Part shown: in pieces, positions 32,626-41,826 of the stretch
Position numbering within the stretch: the first letter of the stretch is position 1
How the letters are laid out: every line of letters begins with the position of its first letter
From: Calidifontimicrobium sp035325925
GTDB taxonomy: Bacteria > Pseudomonadota > Gammaproteobacteria > Burkholderiales > Burkholderiaceae_C
Direction of reading: 5' to 3'
Assembly: GCF_035325925.1 (NCBI RefSeq)
Contig: NZ_DAOKZA010000004.1
Location: forward strand, 55,441 to 119,440
Length of the DNA stretch: 64,000 nucleotides
The notes under the pieces: generated by a model
Database searches by the model: none
The model's input: only the letters and a program-made list of their open reading frames with translations
Told to the model about the DNA's origin: nothing
Program-made: the position numbers and the translations under genes

Positions 32626-33933
32626 TCAGGCGCCGAGCAGCCCGAGGCGTCGCGCGACGTCTTCGCGCCCGGGATGCAGCGACTCCAGCCGCCGCAGGTA
32701 GCCGATCGCGCGCGGTGTGTCCTTCAGGTGGGCCGCGGCGCTGGCCGCGAGTTCGAGCACGGCGGCACGGCGCTGCTCGCGTTCGCCGACTTCGGCGGCC
32801 AGCATCGAGGCGCCGACGCTGTCCAGCGGGTGCAGCGCCTCTCGTCGAACGCGTGCCGCGGGCAGCGTGCGATCGGTGAGCGCAAGGTAGCGGTCGGCGT
32901 CGCTCAGCGCATCGGCGGCGCGCCCCTGCCCGAAACGTGCCGTGCCGCGCTGCCACCAGCCGTCCTCGAAGTCGGGATCGAGTTCGATCGCCCGCGTGGC
33001 GGCCGCCTCGGCCATGTCGTGGCGGCCGATCCGGCAGACGCAGAACGCCAGCCTGCAGAGCTCGGCCGGCTGCAGTTGCTCGATCAGCCGCTGTCCCGGA
33101 TCGTGCTGCTGGGCGTCCTTCGACAGGGCGGCCAGCATCGCGGCCATCGGCTCGACGCCGGCCGCCTTCCAGACCGCGTAGCCCGCGGTCGCCGCCAGGT
33201 ACATCCGCGCGGCGGCGTGCAGTTCCAGCGCTCGGCTGCCGGCGGCGCGGGCGAGCGTGCGAGCGCGGTCGAAGTGCTCGACGGCCTGGGGCAGCAGGCG
33301 GTCGCTGCCGATGTTGAGCACCGCGTGGCCGATCCGGCAGTGCAGTTCGGCGGACCTGGCCTGGTCGGGAAAGGCCTGCAGGTAGGCGTCGAACAGGCCG
33401 AGCCGGTCCCAGCAGGCCAGCCCCACCGCGGCGCGTGCGAAGTCGGCGCGGCCGATCCGCGTGCCGTCGGCCGCGATGCCCAGCGTGTTGTACCCGGCCT
33501 GCAGGAAGAAGCGGTCGGACCACGGGTCGGCAAACGCGATCGACGCGGCGTCGCGGTCGACGTGACCGATGCTGCAGTAGTGATGGGTCTGGCGGTCGGA
33601 CAGCAGCACGGTGTCCTGTTCACGGGCGAACCACCACAGGTGCGCCGGCGGCACGGCGACGCCGCGATGCAGCGGCACGCGCCAGCGCGCGGACCAGACG
33701 GGAAACACCGCGGCGTCCGCGACCTCGTGGCGCACGGGTGCCACGGCGCGGTTCTGCACGTCGGCGAACTGCCCCAGGTCGACCGGCGTCATCGGCCGCG
33801 GCCGCGGGTCGTCCGCGGCGTGACCGACACCCGACGTCGCGAGCAAGGTCGACCACGTCGCCTGGTTGTCCAGGTAGACCTGGATCCGCTCGTCGCGTGG
33901 CGGACGCGCGATCAGTCCGTCGTCCGCACTCAT
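32626..33933 (-). CDS. TPR-repeat protein of unknown function
   Basis: This 435-residue soluble protein has an N-terminal region rich in Trp/His (AHLWWFAREQDTVLLSDRQTHHYCSIGHVDRD) that may be an enzyme-like or binding domain. From about residue 200 helical repeats follow (ARTLARAAGSRALELHAAARMYLAAT; AEAAATRAIELDPDFEDGWWQRGTARFGQGRAADAL), which are TPR-like. No signal peptide or membrane segment is seen. ATG 33933 overlaps the stop of the upstream gene (ATGA); a longer in-frame extension has no ribosome binding site. The two proteins encoded by this pair may form a complex, judged only from coupling. Confidence 0.7.
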   Translation of the reverse strand: MSADDGLIARPPRDERIQVYLDNQATWSTLLATSGVGHAADDPRPRPMTPVDLGQFADVQNRAVAPVRHEVADAAVFPVWSARWRVPLHRGVAVPPAHLWWFAREQDTVLLSDRQTHHYCSIGHVDRDAASIAFADPWSDRFFLQAGYNTLGIAADGTRIGRADFARAAVGLACWDRLGLFDAYLQAFPDQARSAELHCRIGHAVLNIGSDRLLPQAVEHFDRARTLARAAGSRALELHAAARMYLAATAGYAVWKAAGVEPMAAMLAALSKDAQQHDPGQRLIEQLQPAELCRLAFCVCRIGRHDMAEAAATRAIELDPDFEDGWWQRGTARFGQGRAADALSDADRYLALTDRTLPAARVRREALHPLDSVGASMLAAEVGEREQRRAAVLELAASAAAHLKDTPRAIGYLRRLESLHPGREDVARRLGLLGA

Positions 33934-34664
33934 CGTTCGCCCTGGTAGATCGACACCGGCAGCGAGGTGTGCTGCCGCAGCTCGGCGGCGCCGACGCGGT
34001 AGAACCACCGCAGGCAGAAGCGGTAGAACCCGGGTCGCTGCGCGGTGACGGTGACCCGCAACGGCTGCGGCGCGTCCCTGGGGCCGAGCGCGAGCAGTGC
34101 GGCGGGGTCCGTGTCGAGGAAGTTCGGACTCTCGGCCACCAGCGGCCTGTGTCGACCGTCGGGCTCGCGAACCATGCGGCGCGCACGGCCGACCTTCGGC
34201 CCGTCGAGTTCGACGAAAAAGCGCATCGGCTCGACCAACCCGGCGCCGAACAGTGCCGCGGCGTCGATCCCGGCGTCGTACTCGGGGTGGCGTTCGGCCC
34301 GGTAGTCGATCAGGTGCAGGTCCAGTCGCTCGAGCAGGATCTGCGCTTCGCTTCGCCCGTCGTGGGCCAGCGTGACCGCCAGGCGCACCCCCTCGATGAA
34401 CACCGGCTCGCTGCCATCGGCGCTGGCAAAGGGCCCGGGCGCGCCGTCCAGGGGGGTCATGACTTCGGCGGCGTCGAGTTCGGAGATCTTCAGGTCCGCG
34501 CCGATCAGCGCGCGCGCGTTCTTCAGCGCCGCCGATGCGCCGGGCACGAAGGCGCCGGGCACCTCGAGCAGCTTGATGACGGGTTCACCGACGTTGCCGG
34601 CGATCGTGCGCACACGATCCCAGAGCCCGGTGCGCGGCTTCCACGTCCACGGTGTGGGTGACAT
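33930..34664 (-). CDS. Hypothetical protein coupled to the TPR protein
   Basis: This 244-residue soluble protein has no recognised domain. It contains an N-terminal PTPWTWKPRTGLWDRVRTIAG, a middle with FIEGVRLAVTLAHDGRSEAQILLERLDLHLIDY, and a C-terminal region with PLRVTVTAQRPGFYRFCLRWFYRVGAAEL. The last parts look like an all-beta, immunoglobulin-like domain. ATG 34664 follows GAGGAGCAAGC. It overlaps the TPR gene by ATGA. The pair is flanked by unrelated genes, so context does not suggest a pathway. Confidence 0.65.
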   Translation of the reverse strand: MSPTPWTWKPRTGLWDRVRTIAGNVGEPVIKLLEVPGAFVPGASAALKNARALIGADLKISELDAAEVMTPLDGAPGPFASADGSEPVFIEGVRLAVTLAHDGRSEAQILLERLDLHLIDYRAERHPEYDAGIDAAALFGAGLVEPMRFFVELDGPKVGRARRMVREPDGRHRPLVAESPNFLDTDPAALLALGPRDAPQPLRVTVTAQRPGFYRFCLRWFYRVGAAELRQHTSLPVSIYQGER

Positions 34665-34810
34665 GCTTGCTCCTCGGCGCACGTGTCGCCGTCTCGAACG
34701 GGGGGCAGCGACCGCTGTCTGCTTGCGCCGGCTCGCGCGGTGGGCGCATCGGGCAGCGCGGTCCTCGCCCGTGGCCACGCATCATGTGCTGCATGCGGCT
34801 CGCCACGTGC

Positions 34811-35728
34811 TCAGCCGCGTGCGCGTGATTCGGCGACGCGCCCGCGCACGAACTGCTCCAGCGTCGTGAGCGTGATGCCGTGTTCGCGCTCCAGGGCCGC
34901 GGCACCGTCGAAACGTTCGCCGTACGCGTCGTCCGGCAGCGCCGACAACCGCAGCACGCGCGCCAGGCCCGGGTGCAGCGGCGCCGCCACGCCGGCGATC
35001 GCGCGTGCGATCCCCGCCGGAAGGCGGCCGATGCGCGCCGGGATGCCGGCCTCCCGCGCATAGAGCTGCGCGACCTGCGTGTTGCTGTGATGACCGTGGC
35101 CACCGAGCGACAGCCGCTGGAACGGCGGCGGGTCGTCGAGCAGCGCGCGCACCGCGAACTGCGCGACGTCGCTCGCGGCGACGAAGTTGCGCGGTTTCGT
35201 GCCGGGGCCGATCAGCCGCGCCTTGCCCTTGTCCAGCAGGTCCTTGCCATTGAACAGGTGCACGTGCTGTTCCATGAAGGCGGTCGGGCGCAGCACCACG
35301 TGGGGCAGGCCGCTGGCCGCCAGCGCCTGCTCGACGGCGTGTTTGGTGCGGAAGAAGTCGATCGGGTGGTCAGGCGCCGCACCGTGGGCGGAGGTGTAGA
35401 CCAGTCGATCGACGCCTGCGGCCTTCGCGGCGGCAAACAGCGCGCGGTGGCCGGCGTCGTCGACGGCCTCCGACCGCCAGCGCCCGCGACCCAGCAGCCC
35501 GTGCGCCGCGGCCAGCACGCGCTGCACGCCGGCACAGGCGCGCTGCAGCGAGGCGATGTCGGTCAGGTCGCCGGCGACGACGTCGGCACCCAGCGCGGCC
35601 AGGTCGGCGGCCTTCTCGGGGTGGCGGGACAGCGCGCGCACCGGCACGCCGCGTTCGCGCAGCAGGCGCACGACCGGACGGCCGAGTGCGCCGGTCGCGC
35701 CGACGACGAGGACACGCGGCGCTGCCAT
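34811..35728 (-). CDS. NmrA-like NAD(P)-binding protein
   Basis: This 305-residue Rossmann-fold protein of the atypical SDR/NmrA type has GATGALGRPVVRLL at residues 10-23 (GxxGxxG) and GDLTDIASLQRACAGV. It has YTSAHGA in place of the classical YxxxK catalytic pair, as in NmrA and NAD(P)H-quinone reductase-like sensors. Such proteins sense redox cofactors or reduce quinones. It lies downstream of a MATE exporter gene on the same strand with a 275-bp gap. The partner and substrate are unknown. Confidence 0.82.
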   Translation of the reverse strand: MAAPRVLVVGATGALGRPVVRLLRERGVPVRALSRHPEKAADLAALGADVVAGDLTDIASLQRACAGVQRVLAAAHGLLGRGRWRSEAVDDAGHRALFAAAKAAGVDRLVYTSAHGAAPDHPIDFFRTKHAVEQALAASGLPHVVLRPTAFMEQHVHLFNGKDLLDKGKARLIGPGTKPRNFVAASDVAQFAVRALLDDPPPFQRLSLGGHGHHSNTQVAQLYAREAGIPARIGRLPAGIARAIAGVAAPLHPGLARVLRLSALPDDAYGERFDGAAALEREHGITLTTLEQFVRGRVAESRARG

Positions 35729-36003
35729 CGCTGCGGATCGTCGTGATGCCGGCCCGATTCCGACATCCCACGAATGCACGGCCGCCGCCCGCGCGTGTCG
35801 CACACCTTCAAGACGACGTGGCAGCGGGCCCTGCTCGGTCCCGCGATGTGCGCCGAGCCATGCCGTCGCGCCCCCGTTCTGCCTTCGTCGACGATCACCC
35901 CGCAGCCCGGACCCGTCGTTGCGCGTCCGGTGGCGCGCACTGCGCGCGGGCCTGGCCGCGACGCGGCGAAGACGCTGCGCTGCGTGCGCGGCCGGCGGGT
36001 CGA

Positions 36004-37440
36004 TCACCGCCGTGCCGGCAGCGGCGTGGTGCCGTCGGCCCCGATCGCGATCGCGATCGCCGGGCCGGCGCGAAGCCCGGAACGCCACCAGCCCGGCAGG
36101 CGCCACAGCGTCAGCGCCGTCGTCACGCCGGCGCCCGTGGCCAGGCCGATCCACAGGCCGGTCACGCCCAGCGCCTGCGCCTCGCACAGGTACAGGCCGA
36201 GCGGCGCGCCGAGCGCCCAGTAGCCGGCCAGCATGCACAGCATCGGCGTGCGGCTGTCCTTGCGGCCGCGAAACAGGCCCGAGGCGGTCAGGCCGGGATA
36301 GCCGGCGAGTTGGATCAGGCCGAGCAGCACCAGCAGCACCGAAGCGATCTGCGCCGCCGCCTGGCCCGCGGCGTCGCCGCCGAAGAAGGTGTTGGCCAGC
36401 GGCCGTGCGCCGAAGGCCAGCAGCAGCATCAGCGCGGCCCCGCCGGCCGTCGCGAGCGCGAGGCCGGCGGTGGCGACGGCGCGGGCAGCGGCGGGATCGT
36501 GCAGTGCCATCGCCCTGGCCGTGCGCACGGTGGCCGCCTGCAGCATCGCCGCCGAGCCGGCGTAGGCGAGTCCGGCCATGCGCAGCGTCAGCGTGTGCGC
36601 GGCGACCTCCGCCGCGCCCAGCGTCGCGGCGTAAAGCGTGGCACCGAGGAAGATGCCGGTCTCGGCGGTCATCGTGATCCCGATCGGGACGCCGACGCGC
36701 AGCACCGCCACCAGACCCGGCCCGTCGAGCGCCGGCGTGCCGGCGGTGGCGCGCGCCGGCGGCAGCGCGCGGCGCGCGACGACGACGAGCACGCCCAGGC
36801 TGGTCAGCGCCACCAGCACCGAGGACACGCCGGCGCCGGTCGGGCCCAGCGCAGGCACGGGGCCCAGGCCTTGCATCAGCACCAGGTTGGCGGCGGCGTT
36901 CAGCGGCAGCATCGCCAGCGTGATCTTGAGGAACACCTTCGGCCGCTCGGCGGCGGTCAGCACCGTGCGGTACAGCGCGATCCCCAGCATCGGCACCAGC
37001 AGCAGCGCCATGCTTTGCGCGTAGCCGCGTCCCTGCTCGAGCAACCCGGCGTCGAGGCCGAGGCGGCGCAGCCAGTCCGGCGCAAACCAGAGCAGCGGCG
37101 CGCCGATCAGCGCCAGCATCGCCACCACGGCCCGGCCGATGCGATCGAGCCGCAGGCGCTCGTCGGCCTGCGCGCGCGCCAGGGCCGCGGTGTAGAAGGG
37201 CGTGAGGCCGCCGAGGATGCCGGCGCCGAGGTAGAAGAGGATCGACTGCAGATCGCTGCCGACCGCGACCGCGGCCAGCGCGTCGGCCCCGAAGTAGGCC
37301 GACACCATCACCGTGTCGGTGATGCTCATGCCCATGTTGACGAAGGCGATCAGCATGATCGGCAGCGCCAGCCGCAGCAGTGCGCGCCCTTCGGCGTGCG
37401 GGCCGCCGGCTTCGGCGGCAGGTGTCTCGGGGTCGATCAC
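36004..37440 (-). CDS. MATE-family multidrug exporter
   Basis: This 478-residue inner-membrane protein has twelve helices in two homologous halves, e.g. LALPIMLIAFVNMGMSITDTVMVSAYFGADALAAVA near the N-terminus and RVGVPIGITMTAETGIFLGATLYAATLGAAEVAAHTL starting the second half. This is the MATE (NorM-like) pattern of drug/Na+ or H+ antiport. The start chosen is GTG 37438-37440, directly behind GAGGAGGCCCC; a longer open frame upstream is low-complexity Arg-rich and not coding-like. Confidence 0.88.
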   Translation of the reverse strand: MIDPETPAAEAGGPHAEGRALLRLALPIMLIAFVNMGMSITDTVMVSAYFGADALAAVAVGSDLQSILFYLGAGILGGLTPFYTAALARAQADERLRLDRIGRAVVAMLALIGAPLLWFAPDWLRRLGLDAGLLEQGRGYAQSMALLLVPMLGIALYRTVLTAAERPKVFLKITLAMLPLNAAANLVLMQGLGPVPALGPTGAGVSSVLVALTSLGVLVVVARRALPPARATAGTPALDGPGLVAVLRVGVPIGITMTAETGIFLGATLYAATLGAAEVAAHTLTLRMAGLAYAGSAAMLQAATVRTARAMALHDPAAARAVATAGLALATAGGAALMLLLAFGARPLANTFFGGDAAGQAAAQIASVLLVLLGLIQLAGYPGLTASGLFRGRKDSRTPMLCMLAGYWALGAPLGLYLCEAQALGVTGLWIGLATGAGVTTALTLWRLPGWWRSGLRAGPAIAIAIGADGTTPLPARR

Positions 37441-37745
37441 GGGGCCTCCTCGTGCGCGCGCAGCGCGTCGTTGCGGTGACGGTGATCGTCGCGGCGCGCG
37501 CCGTGCGGCAACAGAGGCGGGATCGCCCGCGACCGGTCCGTTCGTGCCACGCCGGGCACGACGCCGATCGACGAGGGTGCATCGCCTCGTGCCGAGCGCA
37601 CGACCGGGCCACTGGGGGGCCGGACCGCGGTTGGCCGAGAATCGCCGACTCGATCGCCGACCCGGGTCACCGTGACATTCGCCGCCCTTCGCCAGCACTG
37701 CGCGGTGGCGCAGCGCGAGCGGCTGGCGCTGCGGCCGTGGTGGAG
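37441..37745. other. Intergenic region between MATE and acetyltransferase genes
   Basis: These 305 bp between divergent genes hold no recognisable gene; the open frames are Arg/Ala-rich reading-frame shadows. It must contain both promoters, but no clear -35/-10 pair was seen on either strand. Confidence 0.5.
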
Positions 37746-38285
37746 ATGAACGCCGACCCGCTGCCGGTGGCCGGCGATCGCGTCGTGCTGCGCCGCGTCG
37801 TCCGCGCCGACCTGGCGGCGTTCCAGGCCTACCGCCACGACGCCGAGGTCGGCCGCTACCAGGGCTGGACGCCGATGACCGACGCGCAGGCGCTCGCCTT
37901 CATCGACGAGATGGCCACGGCGCCGCTGTTCCCCGCCGGCGCCTGGGTGCAGATCGGCATCGCCGCGCGTGCCTCGGGTGCGCTGATCGGCGACCTCGGC
38001 GCCCGTGTCGCTGCCGACGGGGCCTCGGCCGAGATCGGCTTCACGCTCGCGCGGCCGGTGCAGGGGCGCGGGCTCGGCGGCGAGGCGGTCGGCCTCGCGC
38101 TCGCGCTGCTGTTCGGCCGCACCGGTGTCACACGCGTCGAGGCGGTCACCGACGCGCGCAACACCGCGTCGATCCGGCTGCTCGAGCGCGCCGGGTTCCG
38201 GCGCGCTGCGACTGCCGACGCGGTGTTCCGAGGCGAGCCCTGCGTCGAACACCGCTACCGGCTCGACCGGCCCGGCGTCGGCTGA
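37746..38285 (+). CDS. GNAT-family N-acetyltransferase
   Basis: This 179-residue GCN5-related acetyltransferase, RimJ/RimL-like, begins VAGDRVVLRRVVRADLAAFQAYR. It has the acetyl-CoA pyrophosphate loop region RPVQGRGLGGEAVGLAL (Q/RxxGxG/A) and the late NTASIRLLERAGFRR motif. Such enzymes acetylate protein N-termini, antibiotics or small amines; the substrate is not predictable. ATG 37746 follows GGTGGAG. Confidence 0.86.
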   Translation: MNADPLPVAGDRVVLRRVVRADLAAFQAYRHDAEVGRYQGWTPMTDAQALAFIDEMATAPLFPAGAWVQIGIAARASGALIGDLGARVAADGASAEIGFTLARPVQGRGLGGEAVGLALALLFGRTGVTRVEAVTDARNTASIRLLERAGFRRAATADAVFRGEPCVEHRYRLDRPGVG

Positions 38286-38739
38286 GCGGCGGCGCTCACC
38301 GCGCGCCGCCAGCGCCGCGGCCGAGGCGATCGAACACACGACCGGCCACATCGCCCGCCACCGGCGGGCCGCATGTCCGCTTCCCGGCCGGCACCGGCGC
38401 AGCACGGGGCCACGCGAAGCGCGACGCGGCCGCGCACGCAGACGCACCGGCGGAGGCGACGTCGCACGGCCGGCGCGTGCAGGTGCATCACGTCCGGTCG
38501 CGACCGGCGCCGCTGCGCACCCGGCGCGGGCAGTGCCCCGCATCCCCGGTGTCGACGCGACAGCGTGATCCCCGAGAATCGTCGCGATGGCCCGCACGCG
38601 GATCACTGGCGCTCCCGCACTTGCCGCATCGGGGCCCGCGAGCGAGAGCCGGTCGACGGTGCCCGGCGCGTCGCCGCCGCCGGAGCCGTGCGGCGACACG
38701 GAGGCATCGCCCCGGGCCTCGGCCCCGGAGTGGCTCGCG

Positions 38740-40461
38740 ATGGCCACGCGACGCCGGCAGACGCCGAGCGCTGGTGAACGTAGCGAGACGAGGCGGCTGA
38801 CGCTGCCGCTGTTGCTGTCGCTGCTGGTGCATGCACCGCTGCTCAGCCTGACTCTCGGTGACGACGGGTGGGGCCTGCCGGGTCTTGCCTGGCCCTGGCA
38901 GGAGCGCCGCGTGGTCGTGCCCGACCTGCGCGTCGTGCTGATGCCGCCGCCCGCCACGCCCGTCCCGTCACCCGACGGGCAGGCCGTGGACCCGGCGCCC
39001 GGGGTGCCGACCGAGGCCCGCAGGGCCGGACGTCCGGCGCCGGCGCCGCTGCCGGCAGCGGTGCCCCTGCCGGCGGTGCCACGCCCATGGCAGATGCCGG
39101 CTGCGGTGAGCGCACCTGCAGAGCCGCCCGCGATGCCGTTCGCGGCGATGCCGGACACCGCGGGGGTGGCGGTCGATGCGCCACAGCCCGCCGGCGAGCC
39201 CGATCGACCGGCGCCCGACCCGACGGCGCAGGCGCCCTCGGGCCTCGGCGAGCCGACCGGCGACGCCGATCCGCTCGCCAGCGCCGCGGTGTTGGCGCAG
39301 GAGTCGGTCGTCGCCGTTGCCGCTTCCGCGTCGACCCCGCCGCAGGTGGCATCGGCGCCTCGGGAAGGCGGCGACGTGACCCGCGATGAAGCCGGGTCGC
39401 GGGAGGCCGAACGGCAGGAGGCGGCGCGCGAGGAGGCCGCACGCGAAGAGGCCGCACGCGAGGAGGCGGCGCGCGAGGAGGCCGCACGCGAGGAGGCCGC
39501 ACGCGAAGAGGCCGCACGCGAGGAGGCTGCACGCGAGGAGGCTGCACGCGAGGAGGCTGCGCGACAGGACGTGGCGCGACTCGAGGCTGCGCGGGTCCGG
39601 GCCGAGCGCGAGGCGTCGGCGCGTCGGGAAGCTGCGCAGGTCGAGGCGCAGCGCCAGGAGGCGGCGCGGCAGGAGGCGGCACGCATCGAGGCTGCGCGAG
39701 CGCAGGCCGAGCGTGACGAGGCGGCGCGCATCGAGGCGGCGCGCCAGGCCGAGCGCGAGGAGGCGGAGCGGCAGGAAGCGGCACAGCGGGAAGCCGCGCG
39801 CCTCGAGGTTGCGCGGCTGCAGGCAGAGCGCGAGCAAGCAGCGCGACAGGAAGCAGCGCAACAGGAAGCGGCGCGCCATGAGGCCGCGCGCCAGGAGGCC
39901 GCGCGCCATGAGGCCGCGCGCGCCGAGGCTGCGCGCTTGCAGGCCGAGCGCGACGAGGCTGCGCGTCGGGAGGCCGCCGCGCAGGACGAGGCGCGGCGCG
40001 AGGCGGTGAAGCGGGCCATCGGGCGCCAGCTCGCCGAGGAAGCCGCGCGGCGCGAAGCCGCGGCACGGGCCGCCGCGCAGCCCGACTCGTTGCCCCATTC
40101 GCTGAGCACCGCCCGGCGCGTGCGGCTGTGGGGCTACACGCACCCCAACGCGGAACTCGTTCAGTACGCGCAGGCCTGGGCTCTGCGGATCCAGCTCAAC
40201 ACGCCGCACGCCACCGTGCGCGAGATCGCGAGTCGCGCGCATCGGCCACCGACGGTGGCGGTGGCCGTGCGCAGCGACGGGTCGGTGGAATCGGTGACCT
40301 TCACGGTGTCCAGCGGTGTGCCGCAGGTGGACGAAGCGGTCCGGCGCATCGTCGAGCGCCTGCAGCCCCACACGCCGTTCCCGCCGCTGCTGGCGCGAGA
40401 GGTCGACGTGCTCGAGATCCGGCGCACCTGGCACTTCGACGCAGCCGTGCGCCTGCACTGA
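38740..40461 (+). CDS. TonB-family protein with long EEAAR-repeat periplasmic stalk
   Basis: This 573-residue protein has an N-terminal membrane anchor (LTLPLLLSLLVHAPLLSLTLG), a Pro/Ala-rich segment (to about 215) and an extended charged helix of EEAAR/QEAAR units (about 215-430). A C-terminal TonB-like domain follows (HPNAELVQYAQAWALRIQLNTP ... TVAVAVRSDGSVESVTFTVSSGVPQVDEAVRRIVERL). The stalk resembles TolA domain II; the end resembles TonB_C. It would span the periplasm and transmit energy or link envelope layers. No exbB/exbD or tolQR lies nearby. The ATG at 38740 (GGAG 9 nt upstream) is preferred; the frame is open to an ATG at 38587. Confidence 0.82.
   Translation: MATRRRQTPSAGERSETRRLTLPLLLSLLVHAPLLSLTLGDDGWGLPGLAWPWQERRVVVPDLRVVLMPPPATPVPSPDGQAVDPAPGVPTEARRAGRPAPAPLPAAVPLPAVPRPWQMPAAVSAPAEPPAMPFAAMPDTAGVAVDAPQPAGEPDRPAPDPTAQAPSGLGEPTGDADPLASAAVLAQESVVAVAASASTPPQVASAPREGGDVTRDEAGSREAERQEAAREEAAREEAAREEAAREEAAREEAAREEAAREEAAREEAAREEAARQDVARLEAARVRAEREASARREAAQVEAQRQEAARQEAARIEAARAQAERDEAARIEAARQAEREEAERQEAAQREAARLEVARLQAEREQAARQEAAQQEAARHEAARQEAARHEAARAEAARLQAERDEAARREAAAQDEARREAVKRAIGRQLAEEAARREAAARAAAQPDSLPHSLSTARRVRLWGYTHPNAELVQYAQAWALRIQLNTPHATVREIASRAHRPPTVAVAVRSDGSVESVTFTVSSGVPQVDEAVRRIVERLQPHTPFPPLLAREVDVLEIRRTWHFDAAVRLH
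39418..39567 (+). repeat. Ten tandem copies of a 15-bp unit encoding EEAAR
   Basis: Ten units of consensus GAGGCCGCACGCGAG run without interruption. They differ only at a few third positions (GCC/GCG/GCT, GCA/GCG, GAG/GAA, and the last unit ending CAG). Each encodes Glu-Ala-Ala-Arg-Glu/Gln, so copy-number change keeps the TonB-like frame and alters stalk length by five residues per unit. More diverged units continue to about 39990. Confidence 0.9.
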
Positions 40462-40535
40462 CGAAGGGCTCGCGCCACCGCGTGGATCGCGGCGACGCGC
40501 GGGCCGCCGCGTTCAGCCCGCGCCCGGGCGCCGCG

Positions 40536-40858
40536 TCACAGCCGGCGGCACTGGTCCTCCTTGCTCGCTGCCCGGTTGCCGCCGCCCGTGGGTGAAGGGA
40601 TGTTCTCCTTGCACTGCAGGTTGCCCTTCATGCGGTTGTTCGCCAGCGCCAGGCCGCCGTAGTTCTTGAACGCCTGCAGGTTGCCGCCGAGCACGTTGTC
40701 GCTGGCGTTCAGCGCGCCGGTGTTCTCGTCGAACTGGCGTGCCGTCGAGCACGCAGCTGGCGCCGTCGGGGACGAAGATGTCGTCGAGGTGGACGGCGCC
40801 GATGCGCCCGGTGCACTGGCGCTCGTCGGCGCTGGCGGGGCCGGCGGCGCGCGGCCAC
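40536..40858 (-). pseudogene. Frameshifted beta-solenoid-like secreted protein
   Basis: On the minus strand one frame reads ADERQCTGRIGAVHLDDI, FVPDGASCVLDGT. A different frame then reads NASDNVLGGNLQAFKNYGG, NNRMKGNLQCKEN and ends GNRAASKEDQCRRL-stop. Together these look like a short secreted protein of repeated G-N-L-Q strands (right-handed beta-helix type) with paired Cys, broken by a frameshift near 40738 and perhaps a deletion. No signal peptide remains in frame. The surrounding 40462-41144 holds no other recognisable gene. Confidence 0.5.
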
Positions 40859-41144
40859 GGCCTTGCCGACGCGGTGCTGCGCCGCCACCCCCGGCACCCG
40901 ACGACGGGCTGCTCGAAGTACTGCGTCGGCCTGGGTGCCATCGGTGCGGTCGACCGCTTCAACCGCTTCCGGCCGGCTCTGCGGCGACTGGGCGTGCTGC
41001 CGTCGACCGCGTGAGGGCCCGCCGCGCGTGCGCCCGGTGTCGCCGGGCGGGCGGCATGGCCGCCGCGCCGACAATGCGCGCTGCCGGTCGAGAGACGCGC
41101 GCGCGGACAGACGCCGGCATGCCCGAACCGAGGAGAACCGCACC

Positions 41145-41741
41145 ATGCCCTGCTACGCCATCGACGGCATCGCCCCCGTCGTCGACCCCACCGCGTTCGT
41201 GCACCCCGCCGCGGTGCTGATCGGCGACGTCATCGTCGGCCCCGGCTGCTACGTCGGCCCCTGCGCGTGCCTGCGCGGCGACATGGGCCGCATCGAGCTG
41301 CGGCGCGGCGCCAACGTGCAGGACTGCTGCGTGGTGCACAGCTTCCCGAACGGCGACGTGGTGATCGAGGAGGACGGTCACGTCGGGCACGGCGCCATCC
41401 TGCACGGCTGCACCGTCAAGCGCGACGCGATGGTCGGCATGAACGCGGTGGTCATGGACGAGGCGGTGGTCGGCGAACAGGCGATCGTCGGCGCCTGCGC
41501 CTTCGTGCCTGCGAAGACGGTGCTGGCGCCGCGCGCGCTGGCGGTCGGTGCGCCGGCGAAGGTCGTGCGCACGCTCGACGACGAAGGCGTCGCGCGCAAG
41601 CGCGAGGGCACCGCCGTGTACCACGACCTCGCGCAGCGCTCGCTGGCGACGCTGCACGAGGTGCGCCCCGACACCGCCGTCGCGGCCGACCGGCCGCGGC
41701 TGCGGCTGCCGACGCTGCGCAGCCTGACGGGCCGGCACTGA
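41145..41741 (+). CDS. Gamma-carbonic-anhydrase-like hexapeptide protein (PaaY/CaiE type)
   Basis: This 198-residue left-handed beta-helix protein begins PVVDPTAFVHPAAVLIGDVIVGPGCYVGP. The metal-binding histidines of the gamma class are visible in VVHSFPNGD and GHVGHGAILHGC. It has the LRGDMG and GMNAVVMDEAVVGE segments characteristic of PaaY and CaiE, which act as thioesterase/anhydrase accessory proteins in phenylacetate or carnitine CoA metabolism. No paa or cai gene is present here, so the pathway is open. ATG 41145 follows GAGGAGAACC. Confidence 0.87.
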   Translation: MPCYAIDGIAPVVDPTAFVHPAAVLIGDVIVGPGCYVGPCACLRGDMGRIELRRGANVQDCCVVHSFPNGDVVIEEDGHVGHGAILHGCTVKRDAMVGMNAVVMDEAVVGEQAIVGACAFVPAKTVLAPRALAVGAPAKVVRTLDDEGVARKREGTAVYHDLAQRSLATLHEVRPDTAVAADRPRLRLPTLRSLTGRH

Positions 41742-41826
41742 AGCGCCGCCGCAGGCGGGGCCGGCCGACGACCGGCAAGGCCGGCGCGTGCCGATCGCGC
41801 GTCCACCGGGCGGCCCGGTCGCGGCC

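Noticed and set aside
34811..37612. A single 933-residue minus-strand protein joining the NmrA-like and MATE regions
   Set aside because: The upstream part of the frame is antisense-like Arg-rich sequence in the wrong frame of the MATE gene; the NmrA-like protein starts at 35728.
39418..39567. CRISPR array
   Set aside because: The 15-bp units are contiguous with no spacers and are in frame inside a coding sequence.
37437..40109. A long minus-strand frame full of AASSR repeats
   Set aside because: It is the antisense reading of the EEAAR-coding tandem repeat of the TonB-like gene and has no start context or domains.
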